Position numbers and translations under genes: made by a program
Notes under the pieces: model-generated
Told to the model about the DNA's origin: nothing
Seen by the model: the letters and a program-made list of their open reading frames with translations, nothing else
Database searches by the model: none
In this document: piece after piece, positions 35,075-43,814 of the stretch
How the letters are laid out: the number at the start of each line of letters is the position of its first letter
How positions within the stretch are numbered: the stretch's first letter is position 1
Assembly (NCBI GenBank): GCA_019639195.1
Contig: JAHBSI010000001.1
Span: forward strand, 806,001 to 870,000
DNA length: 64,000 bases
From: Acidobacteriota bacterium
GTDB lineage: Bacteria; Acidobacteriota; Blastocatellia; Pyrinomonadales; Pyrinomonadaceae
Direction of reading: 5' to 3'

Positions 35075-36462
35075 TTTTTCAGCTTGTTATCTGCCGCATC
35101 GAGGGCCGCATTTACACGCTCCGGAGATGTTCCGCCGATCGCCGAACGTGCTCCGATCGAGGCGTTTAAGCTCAACCGCTCAAAAACATCTGTTTCGACA
35201 AGCTCCGAGAACTGTTTGAGTTCGTCGATGGAAAGTTCGTTCAATTCGCAGCCTTTATCAATAGCGAAAAGGACGGCCCGCCCGACAGCTTCGTGTGCGG
35301 AGCGGAACGGCATTCCTTTCGCGACAAGATAGTCCGCAAGGTCGGTCGCGTTCAGATAGCCGGTTGCTGCTGCACGCTGTGTTCTGGACACATTCAAAGA
35401 CGTATTATCGAGGATCACGGCAGCCGCACGCAGCGAAATACCTATCGTATCGATCGTGTCAAAGACGGCCTCCTTGTCCTCCTGCATATCCTTGTTGTAG
35501 GCGAGCGGAAGGCCTTTCAGCATCGTAAGCATCGAAAGATCGTTGCCGAAAACACGCCCTGCCTTGCCGCGTAGAAGTTCGAGAGCGTCGGGGTTCTTTT
35601 TCTGCGGCATCAGGCTCGAACCACTCGAAACAGCATCGCTCAGGACAATGAATCCAAATTCTGACGAGGCGTAAAGGATCATATCTTCCGCAAGCCGCGA
35701 AAGGTGCACCATCAAGAGCGATGCTGCCGAGCAGATGTCTACCGCAAAATCACGATCCGACACGCCATCGAGACTGTTTGCAGTGACGGCATCGAACCCG
35801 AGTTCGCCCGCGACCAACTCTCGATCGATCGGAAAACCTGTACCGGCAACCGCACCGGAACCGAGAGGCATTACGTTCACGCGCTTTCTCGCCTGCGTAA
35901 AACGCTCAATGTCCCTTTCGAGCATCTCAAAATACGCAAGGCACCAGTGCGCAAACAGCACTGGCTGAGCACGCTGGAGATGCGTGTAGGCCGGTATGAC
36001 GGCCTCTTTATGCCGTTTTGCAAGGTCGATGAGCGAACGCTCGGCGCGTCGGATCAGCTCAAGAACAACATCGACCTCGTCACGGCACCACAGCCGGAAC
36101 GCCGTCGCAACCTGATCATTGCGGCTGCGTCCGGTATGGAGCTTTCTGCCGGTGTCGCCGATCTTTTCGATGAGCTTCGCTTCGATGAACGAATGGACGT
36201 CCTCGGCCTTTTCGCTTTCCAAATAGCCTGTCTCGTTCTCTGCTTCGTCCGCAATTGATCTGAGGCCCGCGACGATGCTGTCGGCTTCGTCGCCTGAGAT
36301 GACATCAGCACGCCGAAGGCCGTTTGCGTGTGCGATGCTCGCCGTAACATCCGCGGCAAAAAGGCGTCGATCGAACCTGAACGAATCATTGAATTCAGCA
36401 AATGTCTCGTCGGGCGCCGCCGTAAATCTCCCGCCCCAAAGTTGTTTCTTATCGTTGCTCAT
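35071..36462 (-). CDS. argH: Argininosuccinate lyase
   Basis: 463 residues, standard length. It splits argininosuccinate to arginine and fumarate. LWGGRF at the start, [12 protein letters not shown], the TAYTHLQ-type [15 protein letters not shown] segment, and the signature [12 protein letters not shown] with its catalytic Ser are all present. Divergent from argG across an 81-base gap that must hold both promoters. It leads a long minus-strand run (hotdog, tilS, ftsH, folP, smORF, lptE, holA), although the ftsH terminator divides it. Confidence 0.96.
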   Translation of the reverse strand: MSNDKKQLWGGRFTAAPDETFAEFNDSFRFDRRLFAADVTASIAHANGLRRADVISGDEADSIVAGLRSIADEAENETGYLESEKAEDVHSFIEAKLIEKIGDTGRKLHTGRSRNDQVATAFRLWCRDEVDVVLELIRRAERSLIDLAKRHKEAVIPAYTHLQRAQPVLFAHWCLAYFEMLERDIERFTQARKRVNVMPLGSGAVAGTGFPIDRELVAGELGFDAVTANSLDGVSDRDFAVDICSAASLLMVHLSRLAEDMILYASSEFGFIVLSDAVSSGSSLMPQKKNPDALELLRGKAGRVFGNDLSMLTMLKGLPLAYNKDMQEDKEAVFDTIDTIGISLRAAAVILDNTSLNVSRTQRAAATGYLNATDLADYLVAKGMPFRSAHEAVGRAVLFAIDKGCELNELSIDELKQFSELVETDVFERLSLNASIGARSAIGGTSPERVNAALDAADNKLKK

Positions 36463-36543
36463 ACGAAAAGCGTAGTTTTACGGTATTCTACTTCTTTTGG
36501 TGAATATACGGCAGATCCAAACTGCAAAACTGAATTTAGAGCG

Positions 36544-37743
36544 ATGAAGAAGGATATTAAGAAACTCGTACTTGCGTATTCCGGCGGCCTTGACACGTCG
36601 GCGATGCTTCTCTGGATCAAGGAAACCTATGGCTGCGAGGTCATTTGTTACACGGCAGATGTTGGCCAGGGTGATGAACTTGATGGTCTTGAAGCAAAGG
36701 CTCTCGCCACGGGAGCTTCAAAGCTTTATGTCGAAGATCTTCGCGAAGAGTTCGTAAAAGACTTCGTGTGGACCGCCGTTAAAGCGAATGCTCTTTACGA
36801 GGGCACATACCTTCTCGGCACAAGCCTCGCCCGCCCCGTCATCGCGAAACGTCAGATCGAGATCGCCCAAAAAGAAGGTGCCGACGCTGTTGCTCATGGT
36901 GCGACAGGCAAGGGCAACGATCAGGTGCGTTTTGAACTCACGTACTACGCTCTAAAGCCGGATGTAAAGGTCGTTGCTCCGTGGCGGCACTGGGATTTCA
37001 AAGGACGCGCTGATCTGATCGCGTATTGTGAAAAACACGGCATTCCCGTCACGGCGACCACACAAAAGCCGTACTCAATGGACCGCAACTTGATGCACGT
37101 CTCATACGAAGGCGGCATTCTGGAAGACCCTTGGGCGGCACCGCCTGAGGACATCTTCCTGATGACAAAGTCGCCGGAAAATGCCGCTGACAGCCCGACC
37201 GAAATAACGCTCTCTTTCGAGAAAGGCGAGCCGGTCGCGATCGACGGCGGAAAGTACGGCCCGGTCGATATGCTCTCAAAACTCAATCATCTTGCGGGCG
37301 AGAACGGCATCGGCCGCATCGACATCGTCGAGAACCGTTTCGTCGGGATGAAATCACGCGGCGTTTACGAGACGCCGGGCGTTACGATCCTGCAGGCCGC
37401 ACACCGCGCTCTCGAGTCCATAACGATGGACCGCGAAGTGATGCGTTTGCGCGACAGCCTGGGGACGAAATTCGCGGAATCGGTCTATTACGGTTTCTGG
37501 TTCGCTCCCGAGTTCGAGATCCTGCGTAAGATGATCGACGAGACACAAGAAAGCGTAAACGGCGACGTTCGGCTAAAGCTCTACAAAGGCAACGTCATCG
37601 TCGAAGGCCGCCGCTCACCAAATTCGCTTTACAAGGAACGTGTCGTCACTTTCGAAGACGATGCCGGAGCCTACGACCAGCAGGACGCTGAAGGCTTCAT
37701 AAAACTGCAAGCTCTACGGCTGCGGCTGAGAAATATGGAGTAG
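36544..37743 (+). CDS. argG: Argininosuccinate synthase
   Basis: 399 residues from the ATG at 36544, which gives the expected N-terminus [19 protein letters not shown] with the PP-loop AYSGGLDTS; a long upstream frame extension is not used. Condenses citrulline and aspartate with [19 protein letters not shown], the citrulline/aspartate-binding [14 protein letters not shown] region (quoted in part), and the C-terminal [16 protein letters not shown] match the family. Paired divergently with argH; the two complete the last steps of arginine synthesis. Confidence 0.96.
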   Translation: MKKDIKKLVLAYSGGLDTSAMLLWIKETYGCEVICYTADVGQGDELDGLEAKALATGASKLYVEDLREEFVKDFVWTAVKANALYEGTYLLGTSLARPVIAKRQIEIAQKEGADAVAHGATGKGNDQVRFELTYYALKPDVKVVAPWRHWDFKGRADLIAYCEKHGIPVTATTQKPYSMDRNLMHVSYEGGILEDPWAAPPEDIFLMTKSPENAADSPTEITLSFEKGEPVAIDGGKYGPVDMLSKLNHLAGENGIGRIDIVENRFVGMKSRGVYETPGVTILQAAHRALESITMDREVMRLRDSLGTKFAESVYYGFWFAPEFEILRKMIDETQESVNGDVRLKLYKGNVIVEGRRSPNSLYKERVVTFEDDAGAYDQQDAEGFIKLQALRLRLRNME

Positions 37744-37782
37744 CAAACTACGCATCCAATCGAGAATGTCGGGTCGAGGCCT

Positions 37783-39048
37783 TTAAGAGACGAAGCCTTT
37801 GAAATTTGCTGTTGCGGCCGTGTAGCCCGGGAAGACCTTTGAGAGGTCTTTTGCTCCTAGGTGTTTCGCGGCTGCTTCGCCAAAGATATCGCGAAAATCC
37901 GTCGTGACGGCCAGGTCGCGGCCTTCGTAGAGCTGATCGTTCTTCAGGCCCTTCCAATCTCCATAGACCTTTCCGCCGCGGACTGAATTTCCGAGTGCGA
38001 ACATAGTGTTGCCGTGGCCGTGATCGGTTCCGCGTCCACCGTTCTCGCGAACTGTGCGGCCGAATTCGCTCATCGTCAGCACAAGTACATCATCCATCTG
38101 CTTGCCAAGATCGGTTGCGAACGCGGCGATCGACAGAGCAAAAGTACGCAGGAAGTTGGAAAGCTGGCCCCGGGTTCCGCCTTCGTTTACGTGGGTGTCC
38201 CAGCGAACGTCGTTGCCGGTGTCCGTAAAAGCGACCTCAAGGCCGACACCCGCTTTTATGAGCTGGGCGATCTGTTTGAGCGAACGCCCAAGGTCCGTGT
38301 TCGGGTACACCGCGCCGTTTGCGGGCTGATACTTTTGCGGGTTCGCACGCTTTAAGAAGTCCATTGCCTCAAAGGTCTCTTTGCCCGTCTTATTAAGCGT
38401 ATCCTTCACATTCTGGTCGTAGATGCCTTCAAATCCGCCTTTGAGGTCGGTAGTGTAGAGGCCCGCCTGTATAGTGAAATCCGAAAGATTCGCCATTGCG
38501 ACGGACGGCGCTTTTCCGTAAAGAGAACGCGGCAACGTTTGCGTCATCGACACGGCACGAAACGGCGATGCATTCTTTTCCGCGGCATCCTGGAGAACTC
38601 GATTGAGCCAGCCATCTGGTGTTGATTTTCTGCCCGGCGTGCCGGATTCCATATAATCCTGCGCGTCGAAATGCGACCGCGTATTGTCGGGCGAACCAAC
38701 GCTTGTGATCGCGGCAAGCTGCTTGTTCTTGAAGAGAGGTGCAAGCGGCGCCAGGCTCGGGTGCAGGCCGAAATGCCCGTCAAGATCGACAGCTCCGTCT
38801 GTTTTGCCGGCGGCCGGCACTGCGATCGTCGGCCGGAGGTTGTAATATTCGCTGTCACCGTACGGCACGAGCATATTCAACCCGTCAACCGCACCGCGCT
38901 GAAAGATCGTGACGAGAACCTTGCGGCCGTTTGCCCCGCCCTTTGCCTGTGCGGCGGCAAATTGATGCAGGAAGTTCGGCGCAACCGACATCATTCCAAA
39001 ACTCGCCAACCCGAACCCACTTGCCTTCAAAAAGAAACGTCTGTCCAT
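37783..39048 (-). CDS. DUF1501 domain-containing TAT-exported protein
   Basis: 421 residues from the ATG at 39048, with GAGG nine bases upstream; an in-frame extension to 39225 overlaps the antitoxin gene and is rejected. MDRRFFLKASGFGLASFG is a twin-arginine signal. The DUF1501 (sulfatase-like) core shows as TIFQRGAVDGLNMLVPYGD, LMSEFGRTVREN-like TMSEFGRTVREN, and GTDHGHGN. The activity is unknown. Normally coupled with DUF1800, which here is 30 kb away at 5306. It converges on argG with a 39-base gap. Confidence 0.9.
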   Translation of the reverse strand: MDRRFFLKASGFGLASFGMMSVAPNFLHQFAAAQAKGGANGRKVLVTIFQRGAVDGLNMLVPYGDSEYYNLRPTIAVPAAGKTDGAVDLDGHFGLHPSLAPLAPLFKNKQLAAITSVGSPDNTRSHFDAQDYMESGTPGRKSTPDGWLNRVLQDAAEKNASPFRAVSMTQTLPRSLYGKAPSVAMANLSDFTIQAGLYTTDLKGGFEGIYDQNVKDTLNKTGKETFEAMDFLKRANPQKYQPANGAVYPNTDLGRSLKQIAQLIKAGVGLEVAFTDTGNDVRWDTHVNEGGTRGQLSNFLRTFALSIAAFATDLGKQMDDVLVLTMSEFGRTVRENGGRGTDHGHGNTMFALGNSVRGGKVYGDWKGLKNDQLYEGRDLAVTTDFRDIFGEAAAKHLGAKDLSKVFPGYTAATANFKGFVS

Positions 39049-39151
39049 AAGAAAAAACCTCACCAGCCACGATGTTAGACGCATCCGATAGCAGTTTGGT
39101 CTTGGAATGTTGTCATTTTTGGATCGGCTAGGTGGCAGAGGTCCGAAAGGA

Positions 39152-39370
39152 TCATACGAGCTTGCGAAGACGTTCTCGAACGTCGTCCCATGGCAAGGAC
39201 CTTTCCGGAGTTTGACGAAGGTCAAGAAGCCGCCGCTCTATCTCGGATCGCTGTTCATTGCTTAAACCAAGGGCGTTGGGGTCCGCCGCGATGCTGTCGT
39301 AAAGCCTATCGGCCAGTTTTCGGCGGTCGGGAATCGGAAGTTTAAGAGCCTGTTCGAGAATTGTGCTCAT
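39152..39370 (-). CDS. Addiction-module antitoxin-like protein (orphan)
   Basis: 72 residues, ATG start. Sequence (ALKLPIPDRRKLADRLYDSI, quoted in part) and length match the TIGR02574/CHP02574 addiction-module component group, which are usually paired with a RelE/ParE toxin encoded directly downstream. Here the next 103 bases hold nothing and the DUF1501 gene follows, so no toxin is seen. WDDVRERL in the C-terminus is also typical. An alternative is a small regulator of the neighbouring genes. Confidence 0.75.
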   Translation of the reverse strand: MSTILEQALKLPIPDRRKLADRLYDSIAADPNALGLSNEQRSEIERRLLDLRQTPERSLPWDDVRERLRKLV

Positions 39371-39432
39371 ATCGGTCAGGATATATTAACTTTCATACGA
39401 CGTAAAGAACTTTCGACCTAGCAGCAGGCTGC

Positions 39433-42400
39433 TCAACGGATAATGATCTCATCAACGAAAATATACGCGTCGTAGCCTGCGCCGGGATGCCAGGCGGGGA
39501 TCTTGCCAAAGCTTTTTGCACGCACGCGGACGTATCGGGCCGTAACCGGATCGATCTTTTGGACGTAATCGCGTGCGATCGAGGTCATATCTTCGGGCGG
39601 GATGTCGGTCGTGATCGCGGCGACCTTTCTAAAATTCGTGCCGTCGTCCGAGACCTCAAATTCGACCTTTGTCGGCATCCAGATCCAGGAACGTGCGACC
39701 TGCAAAAAGCCGCCGCCGACCTCGCTGATCTTTGTTGGATGCTGAAGGTCGATCACAGCCTCGAAGTCCTGGCCTTGATAGCCTTGCCATTCGCCCGAGG
39801 CAAAATTGATCGTGCCGCGAAGTCCGTCGATCAGGCCTTCATCGCCCCCGCCGGTGTACTGACGGCTGTATTTTGACGTGATCTTGACGGTCCAATCATT
39901 CGGTTTTGCGACGAATCTAGCTTCGGCAATTATGCTCCGGGTTGCATCGTCACCGACCGCAACTGCTTTGATATCAGTGGTTTCAGTGATCTCAAACGGC
40001 TTTTCATACAGCATCCATTCGCCGCTTGCGAGCGTCCTGCCGTTGACAGTGTAGTAGATCTTGGCGTTCGGCGTTATGGTTGACAACGTCACCGTCGTCT
40101 TGCCCTGAAATACGGGAGCACCGCCGTCGATAACAGGAACGGCGATGGTCTTGATGTCGATATTCGACATCGGAAAATCGTTGAATGCGGTTGCAACCGG
40201 CTGGTCGATCATCGCGAATTCGAGCACACCGCCACGCATAATATCTTCGTGCCTAATGAACGCTTTCTTGTACGGTGCACCATTGAGCCTGGCGTTTAGG
40301 ATGTACTTGTTTGTGCTCGACACATTTCTGGCCCTGATCGTGAACGTCTTGCCGTTCTCGAGTCTGTATGTCATTTCGGGAAACAGCGGCGTGCCGAATG
40401 TGTAGATGCCGTCGCCCGGATCTACGGGATAAAAACCGCTCGCCGACAGGATGTACCACGCCGACATCTGGCCGCAGTCTTCATTGCCGATCAAGCCGTC
40501 GGGCGTCGGTTTGTAAAACTCGTCCATTATCTGGCGAACGTACTTCTGCGTTTTCCACGGTTGGTGCGCGTAGCTGAACAGGTACGCAATGTGATGCGAC
40601 GGCTCATTGCCGTGTGCATATTGCCCGATCAGGCCGGTGATGTCAGGCTGTTCGCGGCCGGCGAGTTTGTCGGTCGTTGTGAAAAGCTCGTCTAGCTTCT
40701 CGACAAATTTATCCTTGCCGCCATACAGCTGCATCAGGCGCGAAACGTCTTGCGGTACAAAGAACGAATACACCCACGAATTTCCCTCAGTAAAATTAAA
40801 CGTCACCTCATTCGGTGCAAATGGCGACACCCAACCGCCATTCTTCTTGGGCCGCATAAAGCCTGTTGCAGGGTCGTAGAGGTTTTCGAAGTAGCGTGCG
40901 CGTTGCAAATATTTATTGTAGTCGGCTTCTAGCCGAGCTATCTTTTCATCGTTAAGGCCACGCATCATCTTTTCGCGACGAAGAAAGGTTTTTGCCATCT
41001 GAGCAATACACCAGTCGTTGTACGCGTACTCAAGCGTCTTCGAAACCGATTCGTTTTCGTCCTCCATCGAGATGTAGCCGCGTTTCCTGTATGCCGCGAG
41101 GCCGAAGTGGTCGAGTTCGGCGGAGTGTTTGGCGGCAGCGTACGCCTTTTCGTAATCGAAGCCTTTGATGCCTTTTCCCATCGCGTCGGCGATGACGGAA
41201 ACGGCGTGGTAGCCGATCATCGTGTCGGTCTCTTCACCCCACAATTCCCAAACCGGGAGCCGCCCGCCCTGTTCGTACTGCCGAATGAATGTGTTGATAA
41301 AATCGACAGTGCGTTTCTGCTCAATGATCGTGTAAAGCGGGTGCGCTGCCCGAAACGTATCCCAAAGCGAGAAGACCGTGTATTGCTCGCCCGGACCGCG
41401 GACACTCTTGTCCGCATCGCCGGTTCCTCCGCCGAGAGGTTTGCTGCGAGGTCTGGCGCTGTTCGAGGCCTTTGGCATATTTGCACTTGTTCGCGTCGAA
41501 GCGACGCTCATGCGGACGGGAGTGTCCGCGGTCCGTAGTTGGCTCTGAGTGCGGACAGGAGTGTCCGCGGTCCGTAGTTGGTGCACCTTGCCGTCGTGGC
41601 CAAGGTATTGTCCGTCAACATCGCTGAAAACGCTCGGGTGTATCATCGTGTGATACAACGCCGTGTAAAAGGTCGTTGTCTGATCAGGCGTTCCGCCGGA
41701 GACTTCGATCTTGCTCAGTTCCTTGTTCCATGCCGCCTTTGCATCGGCACGAACCTTGTCAAAATCCCAACCAGGAAGCTCAGCGGCGAGATTTTTTCGA
41801 GCACCTTCGATCGAGACGTAGGAGATCGCTACTTTTAGCATGATCTGCTCGCCTGCATCCACGGCAAAATCAAAGGCGGTGCTATAGGCTATGGTTTTTA
41901 TTGAACCGGGAATAACACTTACACTATTGTCCAACCATTTTGAATATTCGTTGAATCGGAATGGCTTTGAAAACTCAGCGACAAAATATACGGTTTGATC
42001 TTTCGCCCAAGAACTTGAGCGTCGATATCCTTCAATTCTTCGATTGTCGATACGAGTGACTTTGATATCGAGCGGTTTGTCCCGCCAAGTCGAATTTAGT
42101 TGGATCTTCGCAGGACCGGAATTTGGAAAGGTATATCGGTGTAATCCGACACGATCTGTGGCGGTCAGTTCTGCGAAGATTCCATCATCGTCCAATCTTA
42201 CTGAATAATAACCGGGTTCGGCTCGTTCATTGGTGTGTGAGAATTTTGAACCGAACACGCCAACTTTCTTATCTCCCAATTTTTCAACGAACCGCGTACG
42301 ACTCACAGTTGGCATGAACAAAATATCGCAGCCGTCGGGAATGCCCGTTCCCGACAGATGCGTGTGCGAAAAGCCGTAGATGACATCGTCGCTGTAATGA

Positions 42401-42648
42401 TAGCCGCTGGAGCCATCCCAGTTGTCGATGCGCGTGTCAGGCGAGAGCTGCACCATTCCAAAAGGCATCACCGCTCCGGGAAACGTGTGGCCGTGGCCGC
42501 CCGTGCCGATGAATGGGTTGGCCCAACGCGTGAGGTCATTGGTCTGCGCAAACGTGAGCAGCGAACAAACGGCGATCAGCATAATGTTGCCGACAAGGCG
42601 CCGAAAGGCAGCGATCGCGTGCCTGAGGGTGATCTTCTTCTCGTTCAT
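39433..42648 (-). CDS. GH92 alpha-mannosidase with C-terminal carbohydrate-binding domains
   Basis: 1071 residues (core GH92 enzymes have about 750). After a signal peptide (about residues 20-35), ANPFIGTGGHGHTFPGAV and the HTHLSGTG segment open the GH92 beta-domain, and YTVFSLWDTFRAAHPL begins the (alpha/alpha)6 barrel; GNEPSHHIAYLF and GNEDCGQMSAWY are family motifs. Residues about 855-925 are a CHB_HEX_C-like domain and about 930-1071 an F5/8 type C (CBM32-like) domain. GH92 enzymes cleave alpha-1,2 (and other) mannosides of N-glycans, with Ca2+. Residues about 357-419 come from a repeat inserted in frame (41392-41581), directly before the barrel. Last gene of the glycosidase operon. Confidence 0.9.
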   Translation of the reverse strand: MNEKKITLRHAIAAFRRLVGNIMLIAVCSLLTFAQTNDLTRWANPFIGTGGHGHTFPGAVMPFGMVQLSPDTRIDNWDGSSGYHYSDDVIYGFSHTHLSGTGIPDGCDILFMPTVSRTRFVEKLGDKKVGVFGSKFSHTNERAEPGYYSVRLDDDGIFAELTATDRVGLHRYTFPNSGPAKIQLNSTWRDKPLDIKVTRIDNRRIEGYRRSSSWAKDQTVYFVAEFSKPFRFNEYSKWLDNSVSVIPGSIKTIAYSTAFDFAVDAGEQIMLKVAISYVSIEGARKNLAAELPGWDFDKVRADAKAAWNKELSKIEVSGGTPDQTTTFYTALYHTMIHPSVFSDVDGQYLGHDGKVHQLRTADTPVRTQSQLRTADTPVRMSVASTRTSANMPKASNSARPRSKPLGGGTGDADKSVRGPGEQYTVFSLWDTFRAAHPLYTIIEQKRTVDFINTFIRQYEQGGRLPVWELWGEETDTMIGYHAVSVIADAMGKGIKGFDYEKAYAAAKHSAELDHFGLAAYRKRGYISMEDENESVSKTLEYAYNDWCIAQMAKTFLRREKMMRGLNDEKIARLEADYNKYLQRARYFENLYDPATGFMRPKKNGGWVSPFAPNEVTFNFTEGNSWVYSFFVPQDVSRLMQLYGGKDKFVEKLDELFTTTDKLAGREQPDITGLIGQYAHGNEPSHHIAYLFSYAHQPWKTQKYVRQIMDEFYKPTPDGLIGNEDCGQMSAWYILSASGFYPVDPGDGIYTFGTPLFPEMTYRLENGKTFTIRARNVSSTNKYILNARLNGAPYKKAFIRHEDIMRGGVLEFAMIDQPVATAFNDFPMSNIDIKTIAVPVIDGGAPVFQGKTTVTLSTITPNAKIYYTVNGRTLASGEWMLYEKPFEITETTDIKAVAVGDDATRSIIAEARFVAKPNDWTVKITSKYSRQYTGGGDEGLIDGLRGTINFASGEWQGYQGQDFEAVIDLQHPTKISEVGGGFLQVARSWIWMPTKVEFEVSDDGTNFRKVAAITTDIPPEDMTSIARDYVQKIDPVTARYVRVRAKSFGKIPAWHPGAGYDAYIFVDEIIIR
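41392..41581. repeat. Inverted-repeat-ended insertion inside the GH92 gene
   Basis: Two 32-base direct copies (41511-41542 and 41550-41581, 1 base different) of a unit that folds on itself (GCGGAC...GTCCGC) lie at one end. A complementary copy of about 25 bases (cggaccgcggacactc...gtccgca, 41392-41416) is at the other end, so the element has inverted-repeat termini. About 190 bases in all. It keeps the GH92 reading frame, contributing two copies of QLRTADTPVR to the protein. Confidence 0.88.
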
Positions 42649-42663
42649 AATTGCGGTGCTGGC

Positions 42664-43776
42664 TCAACGCCACTTTATTGTCTTGAAGACGATCTTTTTG
42701 TAGTCGTCCTTTTCGTAGAGAATGCCGATGGTCTTGCGATCGATGAGCACGATATCGGAGTATGCTGTCACATCCCGGCTTTTCGGATCTTTACTGCCTT
42801 CAACAAGAAAACTCTTTCGCCAGGTCTTTCCATCGTCGTAGCTTATCCTTAGGGTCAGATCATTTCTCGCGTTCTGATCTGCGTTGTTCGCAAAAGCGAC
42901 GATCTTGTTGCTGATCGTTAAAAGAGTTCCCTGACAGACCGGATCGGGCAAGTTCTCGTCGATCTTTCCATCTTGCCAGGTTGCGCCGCCGTCAATGCTG
43001 CGGGCAGTAATTCGATATTTGTGGTCGCCTTTCTGGTTTCTTGCGTTGAGCAGGATCTCTCCATTTCCGATCTCGGCCGCAGTCGCCTCGTTGCTTCCCG
43101 CGATGCCGATGTCGTCGCTGATGTGGAATGTCTTGCCGTGATCATCTGAATAAAAACCGGCAGCCATATAATCCGTTGCATCATTTTTGGGCTCGCCTTT
43201 GGAATAGTTTATCGGGACGAATATTCGGCCACGATATTTGCCCGTCCTCAATTGGATCGCGTGGCCGGGCGTATTTGCGAACGCGCGCCACTCGGTGCGT
43301 TTTACCTGTGCTGTGATATTCACGGCATCTGACCACGTTCGGCCTTCGTCGATTGAGGTCTTATACCAGACCTCGCGTGTGCCTTTGCCTCGCCGAACGT
43401 CTGCTTCGGTTCGATCGCCCGTGTTGTAAAAAAGAAAGATCCTGCCCTTTGGGTATTTTGGGTCGAATTCATCAACCACGGGAGCAGAATTGCCCGCCTG
43501 GAGCGAGCCGTTTTCGGCGACGGCCACAACTTTCGACCATGTTCTCCCTTTGTCGGTGCTTGTTCGTAGGACGATATCAACGTCGCCGAAGTCACCTGCG
43601 TCCTTTCGCCGGGCTTCGGCAAAAGCAAGCAGCTTTCCCGACCTGAGAGCAACGATAGCCGGGATGCGATAATTTGCCGCACCGTCTTTACCGCTCTCGA
43701 AAACGACCGTCTCCTGGGCCGCCGCGAGCCCAAGGAGCGTTAAGCAAAAAATGGCTGGCAGCAAGATCCTCGCCAT
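42664..43776 (-). CDS. Exo-alpha-sialidase (GH33)
   Basis: 370 residues from the ATG at 43776, which opens a signal peptide (MARILLPAIFCLTLLGLAAA). YRIPAIVAL has the RIP motif with the first Arg of the sialic-acid triad. Four Asp boxes are visible: STDKGRTW, SIDEGRTW, SIDGGATW and SYDDGKTW, the mark of the six-bladed propeller of sialidases. FAEARRKDAGDFGDVDIV carries the Asp acid/base candidate. It removes terminal sialic acid from glycoconjugates in the periplasm or outside. The GH92 gene follows by 15 bases, and GH35 precedes by 38. No sialic acid catabolic (nan) genes are nearby. Confidence 0.93.
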   Translation of the reverse strand: MARILLPAIFCLTLLGLAAAQETVVFESGKDGAANYRIPAIVALRSGKLLAFAEARRKDAGDFGDVDIVLRTSTDKGRTWSKVVAVAENGSLQAGNSAPVVDEFDPKYPKGRIFLFYNTGDRTEADVRRGKGTREVWYKTSIDEGRTWSDAVNITAQVKRTEWRAFANTPGHAIQLRTGKYRGRIFVPINYSKGEPKNDATDYMAAGFYSDDHGKTFHISDDIGIAGSNEATAAEIGNGEILLNARNQKGDHKYRITARSIDGGATWQDGKIDENLPDPVCQGTLLTISNKIVAFANNADQNARNDLTLRISYDDGKTWRKSFLVEGSKDPKSRDVTAYSDIVLIDRKTIGILYEKDDYKKIVFKTIKWR

Positions 43777-43814
43777 AATGTTTTGAGCAAGCAACCGCGA
43801 TCCAATTCGACCGC

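Noticed and set aside
41511..41581. Two hairpin repeats considered as a CRISPR
   Set aside because: Only two units separated by seven bases, inside a coding gene, and no cas genes in the window.
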